A DNA stretch of 64,000 nucleotides from Polaribacter sp. HaHaR_3_91 (GTDB taxonomy: Bacteria > Bacteroidota > Bacteroidia > Flavobacteriales > Flavobacteriaceae): positions 1,240,001-1,304,000 of the forward strand of contig NZ_CP058986.1 in assembly GCF_019278525.1 (NCBI RefSeq), written 5' to 3'. The notes under the pieces are model-generated. The model was not told the DNA's origin. It searched no databases and saw nothing but the letters and a program-made list of their open reading frames with translations. The translations under genes and the position numbers were made by a program. This document shows, in pieces, positions 8,669-18,374 of the stretch. Positions within the stretch are counted from its first letter, which is position 1. Every line of letters starts with the position of its first letter.

Positions 8669-10309
8669 TTAAAACAATTTCTTATAATAATCAGTTGCCA
8701 TTCTTTGGGTTGTAAACTCAGGAATAACATCATCCATAGCTTTAAATACTATTTTTTGCCAGTTTTTAGGAGCATCGTAATACGTTGGTAATACTTTGTT
8801 TTCTAAAATATTGTATAAATTATCGGCGTCCAATTTGTCTTGCTCATAGGTTGGTAATTTATAATCTATTGCTGGTAGTACGAAACAGTTTTCTTCGTTC
8901 TTTTTAAATTCAGGTATCCAGCCATCATCTGTAGAAACATTTACAGAACCATTCATTGCAGCGGTCATACCACTTGTGCCAGAAGCTTCACGTGTAATTC
9001 TTGGCGTGTTCAACCAAACATCAGAACCACATTTTAATTTTCTAGACAAGTCTATTTCGTAACCAATAACTACTGCTAAATTTGGTTCTTGTTTAGATTG
9101 ATGTACCAAGTGGTTAAAAGTATCGATTGCACCATAATCAAACGGATATGGTTTTCCTGCCCAAATAATTTGTACAGGATATTTTTCATTATGAATTAAT
9201 TTTTTAAATCGATCGTAATCATGTAAAAGTAAATCGGCTCTTTTATAACCTGCAAAACGTCTTGCCCAAACAATGGTTAACACATTCGGATCTAATTTTT
9301 TACCAGTTTGTTTGTAAACTTCTTCAAAAAGTTCGCTTTTTAACGCCGTTTTTTTCTTTTTATAAGCAGTGACATTTCCTTTATTCCAAGATTTTTTGAT
9401 AGTTTCATCTTGCCAAAATTTTTGATTTTGAGCGTTTGTAATCGGAATTATTTTACAAATACCTTCGTAATCTTTCCACATATCATTTGCAACAATAGCA
9501 TGAAGTTTAGAAACTCCATTTGCTTTTCTTGCCATTCTTAACGCAGAAATTGTATAATTAATCATGCCACCATTCACCATTTCGGTTTGCAATTCTTGTT
9601 CAGAATAGGTTCTACCAAAGAATCCACATCGGTTTAAATGACGCGCATCTCGCTCTTCATTTCCAGCTTTTTCTGGTGTATGTGTTGTAAATACCATTTG
9701 ATCTTTGGTTACACCTTTATCTTTTAAATAATAAAAGGCAGGTAAAGCATGCCCTTCATTTAAATGGTAGGTGTCTGCGCCTCCTAGTGCTTCTACTACT
9801 TTAGCTCCCGCAATTCCTAAAACAATACTTTGAGATATTCTTGTTACCTGGTTTTGATCGTATAAATGGTTGGTAATAGTTCTAGATAAATGGTCGTTTC
9901 CGTCTACATCTGTACTTAAAAAATACATTGGTACGGTTCCAAAAACCTCTGGTTTTAAAACATAAGCCCTTACTTTTACATTCGGATTGTCATGAAGTTT
10001 AATAGTTACTTCAATCCCTGTATATTCTAAAAAATCGAAGTGTTTTTCATTAAATTCAGTTTTTAATGTTTGGTCATCATTTCTTGCTTGGTCGTAGTAG
10101 CCATATTTCCAAAGCATGCCAATACCAATCATATTTTGTTTTAATTCGAAGCCAGAACGCATGTGAGAACCTGCTAAAAAACCCAGTCCTCCAGAATAAA
10201 TATTAAAAGCTTGATCGATACCGAATTCCATACTAAAATACGCAACTTTCTTTTTATATTTTGTTGCTGGTTTGTATGGGTGATGCCATTTACTGTATAT
10301 ATGTTCCAT
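8669..10309 (-). CDS. glgP: Alpha-glucan phosphorylase-like GT35 family protein
   Basis: A 546-residue protein of the short alpha-glucan phosphorylase type, with the N-terminal signature AYFSMEFGIDQAFNIYSGGLG at about residues 23-43 and EASGTSGM at about 441-448. Classical glycogen phosphorylases bind PLP through the Lys of ASGTGNMK. Here the aligned residue is Thr449 (EASGTSGMT). The family normally releases glucose-1-phosphate from glycogen or maltodextrin, but without the PLP lysine the activity may be different, e.g. a glycosyltransferase. No other glycogen genes are adjacent. The gene is monocistronic, with a strong terminator. Confidence 0.8.
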   Translation of the reverse strand: MEHIYSKWHHPYKPATKYKKKVAYFSMEFGIDQAFNIYSGGLGFLAGSHMRSGFELKQNMIGIGMLWKYGYYDQARNDDQTLKTEFNEKHFDFLEYTGIEVTIKLHDNPNVKVRAYVLKPEVFGTVPMYFLSTDVDGNDHLSRTITNHLYDQNQVTRISQSIVLGIAGAKVVEALGGADTYHLNEGHALPAFYYLKDKGVTKDQMVFTTHTPEKAGNEERDARHLNRCGFFGRTYSEQELQTEMVNGGMINYTISALRMARKANGVSKLHAIVANDMWKDYEGICKIIPITNAQNQKFWQDETIKKSWNKGNVTAYKKKKTALKSELFEEVYKQTGKKLDPNVLTIVWARRFAGYKRADLLLHDYDRFKKLIHNEKYPVQIIWAGKPYPFDYGAIDTFNHLVHQSKQEPNLAVVIGYEIDLSRKLKCGSDVWLNTPRITREASGTSGMTAAMNGSVNVSTDDGWIPEFKKNEENCFVLPAIDYKLPTYEQDKLDADNLYNILENKVLPTYYDAPKNWQKIVFKAMDDVIPEFTTQRMATDYYKKLF

Positions 10310-10684
10310 GATTTTTTTTGATTTTAATATTAAAAGTAAGGAAAATAGATAATTTATGATGTTGTTTATAAGTTAAATTTAGGTAATTAAAGTTAATTTA
10401 TAATGCTTTTAAATTTAAGGTAAATGGTTTGTTTTTAGTTTTTTATGATATCCGTCATTTGTGGTTTAAATAGGTTTTTTAAATGCCTTTTTTAACTTTT
10501 CTGAGATTTCTCAATCGCTTTAAAAAAACTCATTTTGGAATGACATTCGTTTTATTATTCCGAAGAACGAGGCGGTGATAAAACGAATTAAAAAAGATAG
10601 AATACTTCTAAGTTATTATAAAAAACAAAAAAAAACCGCTTCAAAAAGAAACGGTTTTAAAATACTAAAAGAACACTGTGTGTT
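10310..10684. other. Intergenic region with a degenerate repeat
   Basis: A 375-bp gap between the phosphorylase-like gene and gcvP. It holds the gcvP terminator (10631-10660). Around 10499-10546 there is a segment whose last 17 nt (10529-10545) match 30155-30171 at 16 of 17 positions, probably a decayed dispersed repeat. I see no coding potential or tRNA-like fold. Confidence 0.5.
10631..10660 (-). terminator. Terminator after gcvP
   Basis: AAAACCG at 10632-10638 pairs with CGGTTTT at 10652-10658, with an inner TTC/GAA pairing. The minus-strand continuation is T-rich (the + strand shows a long A tract at about 10621-10635). It lies 25 bp past the gcvP stop. Confidence 0.7.
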
Positions 10685-13564
10685 CTACATATAATCTTCA
10701 ATTGGGTTACAAGAACAAATTAAGTTTCTGTCTCCAAAAGCATCATCAACTCTACGTACGGTTGGCCAAAATTTATTTTCAGCAATGTACTCTAAAGGAA
10801 AAGCCGCTTGTTTTCTAGAATAAGGTAAGGTCCATTCATCTGCAGTTAACATTTCTTGCGTGTGAGGTGCGTTTTTTAAAGGGTTGTTGTCGTCCTCTTT
10901 GGTTGCTTTTTTAATTTCTTCACGAATAGAAATCATCGCATCACAAAAACGATCTAACTCTGCAATAGATTCAGACTCTGTAGGTTCAATCATCATAGTT
11001 CCTGCAACAGGGAAAGAAACTGTTGGAGCGTGAAAACCATAATCCATTAAACGTTTAGCGATGTCTACAACTTCAATTCCGTTTTGTTTAAAATCACGAC
11101 AATCGATGATCATTTCGTGCGCAGCTCTGTTCATTTCTCCAGTATATAAACTGTTGTAATGTCCGTGTAAACGTTCTTTAATATAGTTGGCGTTTAAGAT
11201 GGCATTTTTGGTGGCATCCGTTAATCCTTTTGCACCTAACATGGTAATATAACCGTAAGAAATTAAACACACTAAAGATGATCCCCAAGGAGCAGCAGAA
11301 ATGGCAGTAATTGCATTTTCTCCTCCTGTAGCAACTACAGGGTTTGTTGGTAAAAACGGAACTAATTGTGGAGCGACACAAATTGGACCAACTCCAGGAC
11401 CTCCACCACCATGTGGAATGGCAAATGTTTTGTGCAAGTTTAAGTGACAAACATCAGCACCAATCGTTGCAGGATTTGTCAACCCAACTTGTGCGTTCAT
11501 ATTTGCACCGTCCATGTATACTTGTCCGCCGTTATTATGAATAATTTGTGTAATCTCTTTAATTGCTTTTTCATATACTCCGTGTGTTGAAGGATAGGTA
11601 ACCATTAAGGCAGCTAAATTATCTTTGTGTAAAACTGCTTTTGCACGTAAATCTTCAACATCAATATTTCCTTTTTCATCTGTTTTGGTAACCACAACCT
11701 TCATACCTGCCATAACTGCTGACGCAGGATTTGTTCCGTGTGCAGAAGCAGGAATTAAACAGATATTTCTGTGAGAATCGTTGTTAGATTCGTGATATGC
11801 TCTAATAGTCATTAAACCAGCAAACTCACCTTGTGCACCAGAATTTGGTTGTAAAGAAGTACCAGCAAAACCAGTAATAATATTTAATTGATGTTCTAAT
11901 CTTTTTAAAACTTGTTGATATCCTTCAGCTTGATTTAATGGCACAAAAGGGTGAATATTTCCCCACTGTGGATTACTTAAAGGCAACATTTCAGAAGCTG
12001 CATTTAATTTCATGGTACAAGAACCTAAAGAAATCATAGAGTGATTTAATGCTAAATCTTTACGCTCTAATTTTTTAATATAACGCATCATGTCTGTTTC
12101 AGATTGATACGTGTTAAACACGTCGTTGTCTAAAAACGATGTACTTCTTTTAGTGTTTTCTGTAATAACTTCAAAATCTGCACTAAAAGATTCTTTTGTT
12201 AAGATTTGATGAAAATCATCTACAGTTTCCGATGCAATCGGTTTCTTTTTAAGCTGACCAAAAATGGTAAACAAGTTCATTAAATCTTTCTGTGTAGTTG
12301 CTTCGTTTATAGAGATAGAAATGTGTTTTTTATCAACATAATTAAAGTTCACTTTAAAAGACTCTGCAACAGATTTTAACTTAATACAATCTATTTCTAC
12401 CAATAAAGTATCAAAATAAGAAGAGTTTAACTGCTTAAAACCTGCTTTTTCTATAAAATTGGCAACTAATTTAGTTTTGTTGTGTATAGAGTCTGCAATA
12501 AATTGTAAACCACTTTTACCATGGTAAACAGCATACATACCTGCCATAACTGCTAATAAAACTTGTGCTGTACAAATGTTAGAAGTCGCTTTTTCTCTTT
12601 TTATATGTTGCTCACGAGTTTGCAATGCCATACGTAAAGCACGTTCTCCGTTGATGTCTTTGGTAATACCAATAATACGTCCTGGAATACTTCTCTTGTA
12701 TTTGTCTTTAGTTGCAAAATAACCAGCATGAGGACCTCCATAACCTAACGGAATTCCAAAACGTTGTGTAGTTCCTACAACAACATCAACTCCAAATTCT
12801 GCAGGAGCTTTTAATTTTACCAATGATAAAATATCAGCAGCAACAGCAACTTTTATATTGTTTTCATTCGCTTTCGCTACAAAGGCAGTATAATCATAAA
12901 CTTGACCATGTTTACCTGGATATTGTAAAATAGCTCCATAAAATTCCTCAGAAAAATCAAATTCCTCATGGTTTCCAATAACCAACTCAATTCCAATAGG
13001 AGTAGCGCGCGTTTGTAAAACAGATATTGTTTGAGGTAAAACTTCTTCAGAAACAAAAAACTTATTTACACCAGCTTTCTTTTGTGCTCTTTCTCTAACA
13101 TCAAATAAAAGTGCCATTGCTTCTGCAGCTGCAGTACTTTCATCTAATAAAGAAGCATTTGCCAATTCCATTCCTGTTAAATCACAAACCATGGTTTGAA
13201 AATTTAGCAACGCTTCTAATCTACCTTGTGCAATTTCTGCTTGGTAAGGTGTATACGCTGTATACCAGCCCGGGTTTTCTAAAATATTACGCTGAATTAC
13301 ACTTGGCACAATTGCCTCATGATATCCTAGACCAATGTAACTTTTAAAAACTTTATTTTTTTCTGATAACTCTTTTATATGTGCTAAATACTCGTATTCG
13401 CTCTTCGCAGGCGCTAAATCTAACTCATTTTTTAAACGAATATCATCTGGAACAGTTTGGTAAATTAACTGATCTAAATTATCCGCTTTTATAGTTGATA
13501 ACATTTTTTCTTGCTCCTCTTTGTTAGGACCAATATGTCTGTTTTGAAACAAATTTGTATTCAT
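10685..13564 (-). CDS. gcvP: Glycine dehydrogenase (decarboxylating), P-protein
   Basis: A 959-residue full-length fused P-protein of the glycine cleavage system. It decarboxylates glycine using PLP and passes the aminomethyl group to the lipoyl H-protein. The start MNTNLFQNRHIG fits the family. The PLP lysine is Lys712 in the segment HLNLHKTFAIPHGGGGPGVG. The N-terminal half (about 1-450) and C-terminal half correspond to the two-subunit type of other bacteria. H- and T-protein genes are not in this window. It is transcribed alone with its own terminator. Confidence 0.97.
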   Translation of the reverse strand: MNTNLFQNRHIGPNKEEQEKMLSTIKADNLDQLIYQTVPDDIRLKNELDLAPAKSEYEYLAHIKELSEKNKVFKSYIGLGYHEAIVPSVIQRNILENPGWYTAYTPYQAEIAQGRLEALLNFQTMVCDLTGMELANASLLDESTAAAEAMALLFDVRERAQKKAGVNKFFVSEEVLPQTISVLQTRATPIGIELVIGNHEEFDFSEEFYGAILQYPGKHGQVYDYTAFVAKANENNIKVAVAADILSLVKLKAPAEFGVDVVVGTTQRFGIPLGYGGPHAGYFATKDKYKRSIPGRIIGITKDINGERALRMALQTREQHIKREKATSNICTAQVLLAVMAGMYAVYHGKSGLQFIADSIHNKTKLVANFIEKAGFKQLNSSYFDTLLVEIDCIKLKSVAESFKVNFNYVDKKHISISINEATTQKDLMNLFTIFGQLKKKPIASETVDDFHQILTKESFSADFEVITENTKRSTSFLDNDVFNTYQSETDMMRYIKKLERKDLALNHSMISLGSCTMKLNAASEMLPLSNPQWGNIHPFVPLNQAEGYQQVLKRLEHQLNIITGFAGTSLQPNSGAQGEFAGLMTIRAYHESNNDSHRNICLIPASAHGTNPASAVMAGMKVVVTKTDEKGNIDVEDLRAKAVLHKDNLAALMVTYPSTHGVYEKAIKEITQIIHNNGGQVYMDGANMNAQVGLTNPATIGADVCHLNLHKTFAIPHGGGGPGVGPICVAPQLVPFLPTNPVVATGGENAITAISAAPWGSSLVCLISYGYITMLGAKGLTDATKNAILNANYIKERLHGHYNSLYTGEMNRAAHEMIIDCRDFKQNGIEVVDIAKRLMDYGFHAPTVSFPVAGTMMIEPTESESIAELDRFCDAMISIREEIKKATKEDDNNPLKNAPHTQEMLTADEWTLPYSRKQAAFPLEYIAENKFWPTVRRVDDAFGDRNLICSCNPIEDYM

Positions 13565-13749
13565 GTAATAGGGTTTTGTTAATGCTCTTTTAATCTGATT
13601 TCGATTGTTCTTAGTTGTGTGTATTTATTCGAAATTACGCAGACCAAAAGTAGGAAAATAATAAAATAATTTAACCCATTTTTTTGCCAAAAAAGGGGGA
13701 ATTATTAACCAAAAAAGAATGTTATGAACATAAAACCTATTTTTGCCGA

Positions 13750-14571
13750 ATGAGATTCTTAAAATTGGTTTTAGATTTTTATATAAATGCAAGTATTCAT
13801 GTTGCATTTTCTGTGTATGCGCTGCTAAGAATTACAGAAGTTTATTTAGATCTACCTTATAATAGCGACTTAAATTATTTTATGTTTTTGGGAACTATTA
13901 CAGGGTATAATTCTGTAAAATATGCAGGTGTGGCAAAATTGCATCATAAAAGTTTAACCAAAAGCTTAAAGAATATACAAGTGTTTTCATTTTTCTGTTT
14001 TTTAGCCTTGGGATACTTTGCATACCAAATTTCTTTAAAAACACTGTTTTATACCATTCCTTTCTGTTTATTAACGGTATTGTATGCGGTTCCTTTTTTA
14101 AGTGGATTTCATAAAAATTTAAGGGAAGTAAGTTATTTAAAAATTGTAGTTGTAGCTTTTGTTTGGGCAGGTTTTACAGTGTTAATTCCTGTGGTAGATG
14201 CGAATAAAGAAATCACTTTAAATATACTTTTACTAATGTTGCAAAGGTTTTTAATAGTGGTGGTTTTAATATTGCCTTTTGATATAAGAGATGTGCAATA
14301 TGATGCTATTTCTCTACAAACAATACCGAAGAAAATAGGTGTAGCAAAAACAAAGAAATTAGGATTAATGCTATTGGTTTTTTCTTTAGTTTTAGAATAT
14401 TTGATTACAGCTAATACGCTAGTAAAAACTCCTTTTATGCTTTTCTTTTTTCTATTGATAATTTTCTTAATGAGAGCAGAAAAAGAACAATCTAAGTACT
14501 TTAGTTCCTTTTGGGTAGAGGTGTTGCCAATTGTTTGGTGGTTATTTCTTTTAGGATTCCATAATTTTTAA
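13750..14571 (+). CDS. UbiA-like integral membrane protein, degenerate first Asp motif
   Basis: The ATG at 13750 (MRFLKLVLDF) is preferred over the upstream frame because the protein then starts directly at the first membrane segment. It gives 273 residues with about eight hydrophobic helices. A segment near residues 180-205 (DIRDVQYD, then SLQTIPKKIG) matches the second aspartate motif of UbiA prenyltransferases. The first motif (NDxxDxxxD) is replaced by GYNSVKYAGV, so prenyl transfer is doubtful. It is divergent from gcvP and precedes serA. Confidence 0.6.
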   Translation: MRFLKLVLDFYINASIHVAFSVYALLRITEVYLDLPYNSDLNYFMFLGTITGYNSVKYAGVAKLHHKSLTKSLKNIQVFSFFCFLALGYFAYQISLKTLFYTIPFCLLTVLYAVPFLSGFHKNLREVSYLKIVVVAFVWAGFTVLIPVVDANKEITLNILLLMLQRFLIVVVLILPFDIRDVQYDAISLQTIPKKIGVAKTKKLGLMLLVFSLVLEYLITANTLVKTPFMLFFFLLIIFLMRAEKEQSKYFSSFWVEVLPIVWWLFLLGFHNF

Positions 14572-14665
14572 GGATGAAAAACTATTATTCTATCAGTATT
14601 TTTAAATTATCAGAATAAATAAAATAGATATCATAAAACTGTAAATTAGCTTCTTCATTCCCTAC

Positions 14666-14673
14666 TATATTTG
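14666..14673 (+). promoter_or_regulatory. Candidate -7 element for the SerB-SerA gene
   Basis: TATATTTG fits the TAnnTTTG -7 box and lies 40 bp before the ATG. No clear TTTG -33 box is seen at the expected distance, so this is a partial promoter match. Confidence 0.45.
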
Positions 14674-14712
14674 TAGATTTACTCACTTAAATTCAACCAA
14701 GATTCTTAAGTA

Positions 14713-16605
14713 ATGATTAGCACAAAAAGAAATTATATTTTCGATTTTGACAGTACCTTAACCAAGGTAGAAGCATTAGATGTTTTAGCAGAGATAACCT
14801 TAGAGAACAATCCTAAAAAAGAGGCAATTATTCAAGAAATAATTGACATTACCAATTTAGGAATTGACGGCGAAATATCCTTCACAGAATCATTAGAGAG
14901 AAGAATAAAATTATTAAAAGCTAACCAAGCCGATTTGTCTGGTTTAGTAGCAGCTTTAAAAAAGCAAGTATCAAAATCCATAGAAAGCAACAAAGAATTT
15001 TTTGAAAAATTTGCAGATGACATCTATGTGATTTCTTGTGGATTTAAAGAGTTTATAGATCCTATTGTAGAAGAATACAATATACCTTCAGAAAGAGTGT
15101 ATGCAAATACTTTTGAGTTTGCAGCAGATGGTGAAATTATTGGTTTTGATGCTAATAACCCATTGTCTCAGCACAACGGAAAAATAAAGTGTTTAAAAGA
15201 CATGAATCTCGAAGGAGAAATACAAGTTATTGGTGATGGGTACAGCGATTATGTAACTAGAGAAGCTGGTGTAGCAGACAAGTTTTTTGCATACACAGAA
15301 AACGTTTCTAGAATTAAAACAACAGAAAACGCAGACCACATTGCCCCAAATTTAGATGAATTTTTATACGTAAACAAGTTGCCAAGAAATATCTCATACC
15401 CAAAGAATAGAATTAAAATATTATTATTAGAAAACGTACATCCAGATGCTTTTAACAAGTTGTCTACAGATGGTTTTTCTGTAGAAACCGTTTCTAAAAG
15501 TTTGTCTGAAGATGAATTGATAGAAAAAATAAAAGACGTACATGTTTTAGGTATTCGTTCTAAAACAAACGTAACGCAAAGAGTTGTAGACGCTGCAGAA
15601 AAATTAATGGTAGTTAGTGCATTTTGTATTGGTACCAAACAAATAGATTTAGAAGCGTGTAAAGAAAATGGAGTGGTGGTTTTTAATGCACCTTACAGCA
15701 ATACACGTTCTGTTGTAGAATTAGCAATTGGAGAAATCATTATGTTAATGCGTAGTGTTTTTCAAAGAAGTACAGAAATTCACAATGGTCAATGGAATAA
15801 AACGGCAGAAGGTTCTAGAGAGGTTCGTGGTAAAAAACTAGGTATTGTAGGTTATGGTAATATTGGTAAGCAATTATCAATTTTAGCAGAAGCTTTAGGT
15901 ATGGATGTTTATTATTATGATGTAGAAGATACCTTAGGTTTAGGAAATGCAACTAAGGTTGATCAATTATCAGACTTATTAGCATTATCTGATGTGGTTA
16001 CTTTACATATTGATGATAATTCTGCAAATAAAAACTTTATTGGAGAAAAAGAAATTTCTCAAATGAAAGATGGCGCACTTTTAGTAAACTTAGCAAGAGG
16101 TTTTGTAGTAGATATTCCTGCATTGGTTGCCGCTTTAAAAAGCGGAAAATTAGCTGGTGCAGCAGTAGATGTATATCCTTCTGAACCTAGAAAAAACGGA
16201 GAATTTTACTCTGAATTACAAGGTTTACCAAACGTAATTTTAACGCCTCATGTTGGTGGAAGTACAGAAGAAGCACAAAGAGATATTGCAGATTTTGTAC
16301 CAAGTAAAATTATGGCGTACATTAATTCTGGAAATACAGTAGATGCTGTAAACTTCCCTAATATCCGTTTACCAAGACAAACAAATGCACACCGTTTTTT
16401 ACACATTCATAAAAATGTACCGGGTGTAATGGCTAAAATAAATAAAGTTTTAGCAGAATATGATTTAAACATTAATGGTCAATTTTTATCTACAGATCCA
16501 AAAGTTGGCTATGTAATAACAGATTTAGACAAAGAATACAACAAAGAAGTTTTAGATGCCTTAAGAGAAATTGAAGGGACTATTAAATTTAGAGTGTTGT
16601 ATTAG
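14713..16605 (+). CDS. serA: Fused phosphoserine phosphatase / D-3-phosphoglycerate dehydrogenase
   Basis: The 630-residue protein joins two enzymes of serine biosynthesis. Residues 1-225 are a HAD phosphatase: DFDSTLT at 11-17 with the nucleophile/acid Asp pair, SCGF, and GDGYSDY. Residues ~230-530 are phosphoglycerate dehydrogenase: GIVGYGNIG at 377-385, Arg462 in NLARG, and His513 in TPHVGGST. Residues ~555-630 form an ACT domain (NVPGVMAKINKVL), the usual site for serine feedback. The fusion covers the first and last steps of the pathway, so only the aminotransferase is needed elsewhere. It is known in Bacteroidota. The M23 peptidase gene follows after 10 bp. Confidence 0.93.
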   Translation: MISTKRNYIFDFDSTLTKVEALDVLAEITLENNPKKEAIIQEIIDITNLGIDGEISFTESLERRIKLLKANQADLSGLVAALKKQVSKSIESNKEFFEKFADDIYVISCGFKEFIDPIVEEYNIPSERVYANTFEFAADGEIIGFDANNPLSQHNGKIKCLKDMNLEGEIQVIGDGYSDYVTREAGVADKFFAYTENVSRIKTTENADHIAPNLDEFLYVNKLPRNISYPKNRIKILLLENVHPDAFNKLSTDGFSVETVSKSLSEDELIEKIKDVHVLGIRSKTNVTQRVVDAAEKLMVVSAFCIGTKQIDLEACKENGVVVFNAPYSNTRSVVELAIGEIIMLMRSVFQRSTEIHNGQWNKTAEGSREVRGKKLGIVGYGNIGKQLSILAEALGMDVYYYDVEDTLGLGNATKVDQLSDLLALSDVVTLHIDDNSANKNFIGEKEISQMKDGALLVNLARGFVVDIPALVAALKSGKLAGAAVDVYPSEPRKNGEFYSELQGLPNVILTPHVGGSTEEAQRDIADFVPSKIMAYINSGNTVDAVNFPNIRLPRQTNAHRFLHIHKNVPGVMAKINKVLAEYDLNINGQFLSTDPKVGYVITDLDKEYNKEVLDALREIEGTIKFRVLY

Positions 16606-16615
16606 TAGATAACAA

Positions 16616-17467
16616 ATGAATAAATATCTATTTATTTTCATTTTATTAATTTCTTATAATTCATTCTCTCAACTTAATTTTAAAACTTATTTTAAAAAAG
16701 CAGAGAATGGATTTGAGTTTTTAGCAGACAACAATGAGTATTGTCCGGTTTCGGTAGAGGTAGATTTAGAGTTGGTTAACTTGTCTACATCCAACGGAAA
16801 TTTTAAAACATACGTAATTCCTGCAAGAACTACAGGCTTTGTAATTACTACATTAAAAGCAATAAAAGCTGGTTCTTACAAGTACAATTCTAAAACACGG
16901 TATAATTACGGAGATTTTGCAACGAAAGAGAAAGATACTATTGCCGTAAATAAGAAAGACACCATTGCTGTTGAAGAATACATTTACAATCTTCCTTTTA
17001 AACAAGGAAAAAAGTTTAAAGTATCTCAAGGTTATAATGGCATAATAACACATCAAAAGAAAAACGCACTAGATTTTCTAATGCCAATTGGTACAGAAAT
17101 TTATGCAGTAAGGGAAGGTGTTGTAATTAAGGTGGTAGATCATAACACCAAAACATGTGTTACTAAAGGCTGTTTAGAGTATAATAATTTTATTTTAATC
17201 TATCATTCAGACGGTACATTCTCCGATTATGCACACATAAATACTAATTCTGCTACCGTAAAACCAGGCGATAAAGTAGCTAAAGGTCAGTTAATTGCTA
17301 AAAGCGGAAATATTGGTTGGTCAACCGGTCCTCATTTACATTTTGAAGTTTTTAAGCAAGAAATTATTAAGCGAGAAACCCTTAAAACCAAGTTTAAAAT
17401 TAACGACGGAACAGAAGTACCCGTTTATTTAGAAGAAAAAGTAAAGTATCAAAGAAAGTATGAATAG
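16616..17467 (+). CDS. M23 family metallopeptidase
   Basis: A 283-residue secreted protein with a signal peptide at about 1-19 and a C-terminal LytM/M23 domain. Zinc ligands are His146 and Asp153 in the segment THQKKNALDF, and His242 in GPHLHFE, with His240 as a catalytic partner. The family cuts peptidoglycan cross-bridges, so a role in cell-wall remodelling is likely. It starts 10 bp after serA and probably shares its transcript. It ends before the terminator at 17484. Confidence 0.88.
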   Translation: MNKYLFIFILLISYNSFSQLNFKTYFKKAENGFEFLADNNEYCPVSVEVDLELVNLSTSNGNFKTYVIPARTTGFVITTLKAIKAGSYKYNSKTRYNYGDFATKEKDTIAVNKKDTIAVEEYIYNLPFKQGKKFKVSQGYNGIITHQKKNALDFLMPIGTEIYAVREGVVIKVVDHNTKTCVTKGCLEYNNFILIYHSDGTFSDYAHINTNSATVKPGDKVAKGQLIAKSGNIGWSTGPHLHFEVFKQEIIKRETLKTKFKINDGTEVPVYLEEKVKYQRKYE

Positions 17468-17483
17468 GCTTTTTTTTATATAC

Positions 17484-17525
17484 AAAACACCCTTCAGATT
17501 TTATAATTTGAAGGGTGTTTTTTTT
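17484..17525. terminator. Strong terminator between convergent genes
   Basis: A 13-bp perfect stem (17484-17496 with 17509-17521), then a T-run on the + strand. A-rich sequence on the other side makes it usable for the convergent flavodoxin gene, which ends at 17550. Confidence 0.85.
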
Positions 17526-17549
17526 GAAGCTATTTAATGTAGTCAGTTT

Positions 17550-18284
17550 TTATCTGTATTCTGGATTTTCAAATTCCCAACGTTCTCCATCATCCCATTC
17601 TTTTCGAGAGTTTCCATAATTATTGTAGCCACCATTTTTCTTTAACATCAGTGCTAAGTGAAGTAAATTATAGGTCATAAAAGTTGTGTTTCTATTTGTA
17701 AAATCACTATCGAAACCAACAGGTTTATCTAATTTTTCTCCTTTCCACTCTTTATCACCATAACTTGGTCCAGGACCAACTTTTCCAATCCATCCAGAAT
17801 CTGCTTGTGGCGGTATGGAGTATCCTACGTGTTGAAGCGAATATAATATTCCCATTGCACAATGTTTTACGCCATCTTCATTACCTGTAATTATGCAGCC
17901 ACCAACTTTACCGTAAAAAACATACTGGCCTTTGTTATTGGTTAAACCACTTAAAGCATAAAGTCTTTCAATTAGTTTTTGGGCTTCAGAAGATTTTTCT
18001 CCAAGCCAAATTGGTGTTCCAACGATAAGAATATCTGCGTCTAGAACTCTCTTTGTTAATTCTGGCCACTCATCAACATCCCATCCATGTTCAGTCATAT
18101 CAGGATAAACACCACTTGCTACTTGATGGTCTATTAGTCTAATCTCATCTATTTTAACGTTTTCTTTAACCATAATGGCTTTTGAAACTTCCATTAATGT
18201 TTTGGTGTGGCTTTCTTGTGGTGACTTTTTAAGAGTACAATTTATGTAAATTACTTTTAAATTACTGAAATCTGTTTTTTGCAT
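17550..18284 (-). CDS. Flavodoxin-fold NAD(P)H-dependent oxidoreductase
   Basis: A 244-residue protein with the flavodoxin-like fold. The strand-loop segment KVIYINCTLKKSPQESHT at about residues 9-26 forms the FMN phosphate loop, and ADILIVGTPIWLGEKSS at about 84-100 follows, as in NADPH-dependent FMN reductases. The C-terminal ~60 residues are an extension. No signal peptide is present, so it is cytosolic. Electron acceptor unknown. Confidence 0.78.
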   Translation of the reverse strand: MQKTDFSNLKVIYINCTLKKSPQESHTKTLMEVSKAIMVKENVKIDEIRLIDHQVASGVYPDMTEHGWDVDEWPELTKRVLDADILIVGTPIWLGEKSSEAQKLIERLYALSGLTNNKGQYVFYGKVGGCIITGNEDGVKHCAMGILYSLQHVGYSIPPQADSGWIGKVGPGPSYGDKEWKGEKLDKPVGFDSDFTNRNTTFMTYNLLHLALMLKKNGGYNNYGNSRKEWDDGERWEFENPEYR

Positions 18285-18374
18285 AATTTTAGTTTTAATA
18301 GGTTACAACGAACTATGATTAAGCTAAAAATAAGCAATTTTTAATAGACCTTATTGATTACAGTAATTTTTAAC

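Noticed and set aside
11178..11450. Other-frame reading frames within gcvP, also at 13111-13347 and 11344-11544
   Set aside because: They lie wholly inside a well-supported conserved gene and have no protein-like features.
15249..15638. 129-codon frame opposite the SerB-SerA gene
   Set aside because: Antisense shadow of a conserved gene without its own promoter or neighbours.
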